A stretch of DNA of 64,000 nucleotides, taken from NCBI GenBank assembly GCA_024036415.1, contig JAMWET010001363.1:1-64000 (forward strand), written 5' to 3'. This DNA is from Prochilodus magdalenae. Lineage: Eukaryota > Chordata > Actinopteri > Characiformes > Prochilodontidae. The notes under the pieces are model-generated. The model did not search any database, was not told the origin of the DNA, and saw only the letters and a list, made by a program, of their open reading frames with translations. Each line of letters starts with the position of its first letter. Position 1 is the first letter of the stretch. Positions 46,901 through 64,000 of the stretch are shown piece after piece. The position numbers and the translations under genes are program-made.

Positions 46901-47288
46901 TGTGCTAGTCCAGTCGGTGGAAGATGGAGTGGCAGGGTACAGATGGGGTCGCTGCCTTTTCCCCTGTATAAGTGGGCGGGTGCACAGGTACGTGATCAGA
47001 AGGCAGGGCATCGTGACCTTACTCCAGACAGACTCAGGGGTGTCCCATTGTCCCCACGGGCCCATTAAAAGGGTTGAGTAAGCTGTGCTTCTGTTGCATT
47101 TTGGTTTAGTTCAATTATGTGCAAATATAGCACTCTTGTTCACTCGTGCTGGGTATTCGTGTCTGTGTCTTTGAACCTCCTTGAGGTTTTCCTGGTCAGT
47201 GTGCTCAGGCTCTCCCCATGCCGAGCCACAAAGCATATTTGGTTGTAGTGGAGGTGGTGCAATGCGGCGCAGGGGAAAGTCCCATGTG

Positions 47289-60147
<12,859 letters not shown>

Positions 60148-63100
60148 CCTGCAATCTGGTCACTGTTTAGGCCACAAAAGGCTCTACACTACCATAACCA
60201 TTGCTGACTCTAAAGAAAGAGGACAAGAAAATAAAAACTGAACATTTAAGATGGAATTAGTGAAATACATCACATAGTAAAGTTGTTCTTCATTTTCTCC
60301 TGATGTAATTGTAGACATTTCACGCCTTCTTTTCAATTCCACAGTAATGTACAGAAAGTTCTTTTGGAGCTCTTTCAAATTCCATGACGGCATTATTGTC
60401 AATCTGTCAACCTAACATCCGTGTTCTTCAGCTTATTTACCCTCTAACCACATTTAGCCAGACACATACACATGCAGATGGAGGAAACGTTCAGGATACC
60501 ATAGCTTTCTCTTTTACTGACTAAACTTTGTTTGCATGTTCGTTTTTATTACTTATTGCTGCCACAACATTCAACGATCTGCATAATAGAAAATCATTAA
60601 AGATGACTTTCCTGTTTCTCTCTTAACTGCAGAACCAATGAATAAAAGTTTACATTCAGTGTAAGCTGTTCCTAAAAGTGGCCTATTATGCTCCCAGCAA
60701 GTGGGTGTATTAAGGTTCAATACACTGTTTTTGCAGCATAGTTAGATGCCAATTCTTACAGCCAAGAACCTACTATAAGAGATTAACTTAATATATGAGA
60801 GCTAGTTATCCACCTTAACAACAGGAAAAAATGGTACATTAGCTGCCCGCAACATCAAGGCTCACAGTGTATCTCTGCTAATGTGCTGTACAGGCATAGC
60901 GCACAATAAGAAACAAAAGAAATTTATCCACAGTGTTCGCAAACATACTGTGCCAACTCAAAACGAGAGTAAGGTCTAGCAGTTAGCCGTAGGTTACAGC
61001 TATAGCACTGGAGCTGAACATTCACATATGAGACACGGTATGTTAAAACCTGTTAAATTCCACCACCAGCACACTAGATTCACCATAATAAAGTACTGAT
61101 GAGCTAAAACGGGTAGTAAATTGTAATTACCAATAACGCTGTGTTTCCTCAAATAAAGGTAAGGCAAAGGCTACATGAACACACTACATAAAAGCACTAC
61201 TTACTTTATACAGTAAAACTGTACATCTTTTATATATACTATCTTTGTTAGTACCTATATGCTAAACTTAGCCAAACATTAACGAAACAGTTCATTTCTT
61301 TTATTTATCAGAAAGAGTAAATAACAAAACAGTCATCAGCTTTAACAAGCATTACAGCGACAGACACACAGCAGTTTCTCAGTACACATGCACAAACATG
61401 CACTCTATCTCTCTCTCATGCACCTTTTCTCTCTATCTGGGATTTAGCCTATTTAATTTATGCAATAATCAAAACGTGGCAAAATTATTGAAACACTGTG
61501 ACAAATGTTTAAATTTGTTCAGTTTCGGCTTCAGACTTCTTTTTTGCATTTTTTACATTTGCATCCCTAATTTAAAGAGAGTTCACAAAATTATCCCACT
61601 CATAAAAAACACATATCTTTGAGATTGTGTATTGGTGTGTGTGAGGGAAAAAATAAATGCCCTTACATCAGGTTGGATGGACTCCTGCACAACAAATTTC
61701 CTGCAAAAAGGAACATGCAAGTTCATAAGCAGTTTACTTTACTGAACTGTGTCGTCTAGGTCTTGCTGTTTTAGTTGCAAAACAAACCTTTTTAGATTTC
61801 TTCAGAAACATTTCTAGAATTTTTATCACACTTGCGAAAAGACTAGTTGTAAACGACTTAGTGTTGGCATAGTTAAGATTAGATTACATTACATACAAGA
61901 TTACATTAGCCCCTTGTCGTAATCTGTTCTCTTACAGCCTTTGAGAAGGGAACTTTAAACAACATGGATACGTTTAGAGCCTGCAGACAGCATGCAGATA
62001 TTTTTAGTTTTTAAGAGGATTCTGGTTTCTTTCACCTCCACATAAATAAATGGACAGAAGAAATGAGACCACAGGAGTTAAAAAAACTTCTGCTTGTAAA
62101 AAAAACCTACAGAGAGTAACAGAGCTCTCCAAATAGCCACTTATACTAAGATATATTGTTTTAATTTTTTTACTTACTTTTTAATTGTTTTTTTTACTAT
62201 AAGCTATCTCTTTTACCACTTTGTAATAATACTAATTATGTATAATAATATAATAATAATATATTTCTCTGCAGTGGCATTTCAGGTATATGTAGTAATA
62301 TGTTTTGCATTAGCTAAATATTTAATGATGGTATAAATCTATGAGCTAAAGGTAAGAATTGTAATGATTTGTAAAAAAAAAAATTGTGAATTGAATGTGT
62401 TTCTGGTTTGAGACACTTAACAAAAATATTCTGTGTCAAATAAACCTAAATCCTGACTAACAATGATACACACTAGTCAGCAATTACATGGGGAAAAAAT
62501 ACAATTTGGGAGACATTTTACAGTGTCCACAAACTGCTGCAATGATTTGTCTTTGTTTGTTTATAACTACCTACTTTGTCTCAGAAGAGACAAAAAATAC
62601 AGCTGTGTGTCTTACTGAGTAACACACAGAGCAGAAAAACATGCCCTGAATTTACTTGATTGAAATATGAAAATGCTATTTAACTTCACATTGAAATTCA
62701 CAAATGTGCTTTAAATTGTGTGATCCTAAACATATTACACTATAAACATCATGAAATTGCCCACTTTATGTGTTATATATGAATCAAGTAAAATCTACGT
62801 TTTTCATTTTTCAGTCCACACACTCAATATCATATAGACCATCAACATGACATCATCATTTCCAAGAAAATCTCCCAAATCAAAACATGCCTGACTGTGC
62901 ATGCCTGATTTACCACACATAGGATGTGAGATCACTGCACACAAGAAATTTTATAAACGTTATTGTACACTGTGGTAGAACAGAATGTTTAAGTGACACT
63001 GGGCTACTTTGCTTAAATGTCTGCAGTTTATTCATTTTACTGCATGTGTAACCCTACAGAAATACCTGTCTCTGCAGTGCCATATCAGGTCACAGTTCTA

Positions 63101-64000
63101 ATTTCCACATTTTCAAAATTTTTCTCAGAGGTGCTTGCCATACCTCAAAGGCCAAGACCCTGTTACGTCCTAAGGCCAAAAAGAAAAAAAGAGAAAAGGG
63201 TGGATATAGGTAAACGTCATGAAAAGAGGCAGTGGTGAGCATACATGCCTGGCTGAACATTATGTGAGGTATTCAGGTGTGGTCAGAACTTTTACAGTTA
63301 TGTAACTCCACATTGCACAGCCTGCACAGACATACAGACACACCCCCAGGGTAAGCCTGATTTTGCATAATTGCTGTCAAGCATTAACAGCATTAGTATG
63401 CTTTTGCTATAGTGCTACACGCCTTAACAAGAAAAACGTACTACAGCATCAAAGGGTGTAAGCTATCTAATAATGTAACATTAAAGCAGACACTTCATTA
63501 GAAACGAGGGTAAAGGTTGAAGATGGTCGAATTGCTGGAATTCAGTGTACGTGCACGCACAAAAAGCATACTAAAAATGGTTGTAATAAATTTATTAAAC
63601 TCATGTGTTTATCATATATAACAACAAATATATAACATCAACAGAATTATTGCCAGTAAGTAAGTAAACTGGAGTAGTAATCACTGCAATTAGTCAACTT
63701 AAATCATTAGATTCCACAGTCACTTAATACTACAACAAGCTAAATGTCAATTGCTGCAAATAAAAATGGAATAAATGCTTATTGTTCAAATTAGTGACTA
63801 AATAATAAATCTAGAGATTACTGAGAATTTAGGTAGCTTAAATAGCTGGGCTTTTCTAGCATGCCTACCAGTGAATAGAATCGTTTTCCATCCCTTTCCT
63901 TTAGCAACAGCATTTTTCATTTCAACTATTCCTTTTTTTTTTTTGGCAAAAAATTCTTTAAACTTTATTTACCATGTCAAAAACATTTTTTATTACTATT
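60148..64000. other. Upstream of osbpl3 coding start: 5' UTR/intron, nothing else recognised
   Basis: The sequence is AT-rich throughout, without a CpG-rich promoter-like stretch, coding exon or clear repeat. The osbpl3 promoter and noncoding first exon probably lie beyond the window. The 73-codon open frame at 63017-63238 shows no family resemblance. Confidence 0.5.

Larger units (their letters stand above)
42331..47288. other. Intergenic region, gsdme 5' side to osbpl3 3' side
   Basis: The stretch is AT-rich and without recognisable exons. It contains a 20-bp exact tandem duplication at 43141-43180 and an (AT)n tract at 43925-43959. The part next to 47288 is expected to include the osbpl3 3' UTR. 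The short open frames show no protein character. Confidence 0.6.

Noticed and set aside
46850..47068. 72-codon open frame near the osbpl3 3' end as a small gene
   Set aside because: It has no family resemblance and overlaps another unrelated frame; it most likely lies in the osbpl3 3' UTR.

Overview
The window is vertebrate nuclear DNA and almost certainly comes from a teleost fish. The genes are split into many exons with GT..AG introns. Tc1/mariner remnants, L2-type LINE ends with TGATTGA tails and long CA, AT and CT microsatellites are scattered through it. Three genes can be rebuilt exon by exon: mpp6/pals2 (a MAGUK scaffold), gsdme (gasdermin E) and osbpl3 (oxysterol-binding-protein-related protein 3). 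This is the same neighbourhood as human 7p15, and the shared order helps name the genes.

Positions 1-27789 form one giant inverted repeat. The left arm (1-13986) is the reverse complement of the right arm (14060-27789), with a 73-bp spacer at 13987-14059. Each arm carries mpp6 exons reading away from the centre: the left copy on the minus strand, the right copy on the plus strand. Ten coding exons pair one to one, and the sum of mirror coordinates stays between 28044 and 28090 from exon 1 to exon 10. The left arm runs off the window, so its last exon is not seen. The right copy continues into unique sequence and ends at 29921. Taking the intact version of each exon gives 540 codons, the usual mpp6 length. 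Neither copy is clean as written: the right has indels in exons 3 and 8, the left in exon 10. The spacer also holds a stretch that resembles, from memory, the Mu-end sequence used in nanopore rapid adapters. I therefore consider a fold-back sequencing or assembly artefact at least as likely as a true genomic palindrome.

Positions 27800-33056 lie between mpp6 and gsdme, which converge. This stretch holds a second, older and much more diverged inverted repeat (about 27888-29040) inside the last mpp6 intron, then the last mpp6 exon and its 3' region. The gsdme gene (33057-40745, minus strand, nine coding exons, 537 codons) is intact. Its largest intron contains a decayed L2-type LINE. A CpG-rich probable promoter and noncoding first exon lie near 42058-42330.

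Positions 42331-47288 are intergenic. The osbpl3 gene (47289-60147, minus strand, 21 coding exons, 816 codons) is intact and keeps the PH domain, FFAT motif and EQVSHHPP sterol-binding signature. Its first coding intron appears to use a GC donor, and one 3' splice site directly abuts a long TG repeat. The last 3.8 kb is upstream, probably 5' intron or UTR, with nothing else recognisable.

Functionally the three genes are not a pathway: a membrane-associated scaffold, a caspase-activated pore former and a lipid-transfer protein at ER contact sites. Their clustering is inherited synteny.
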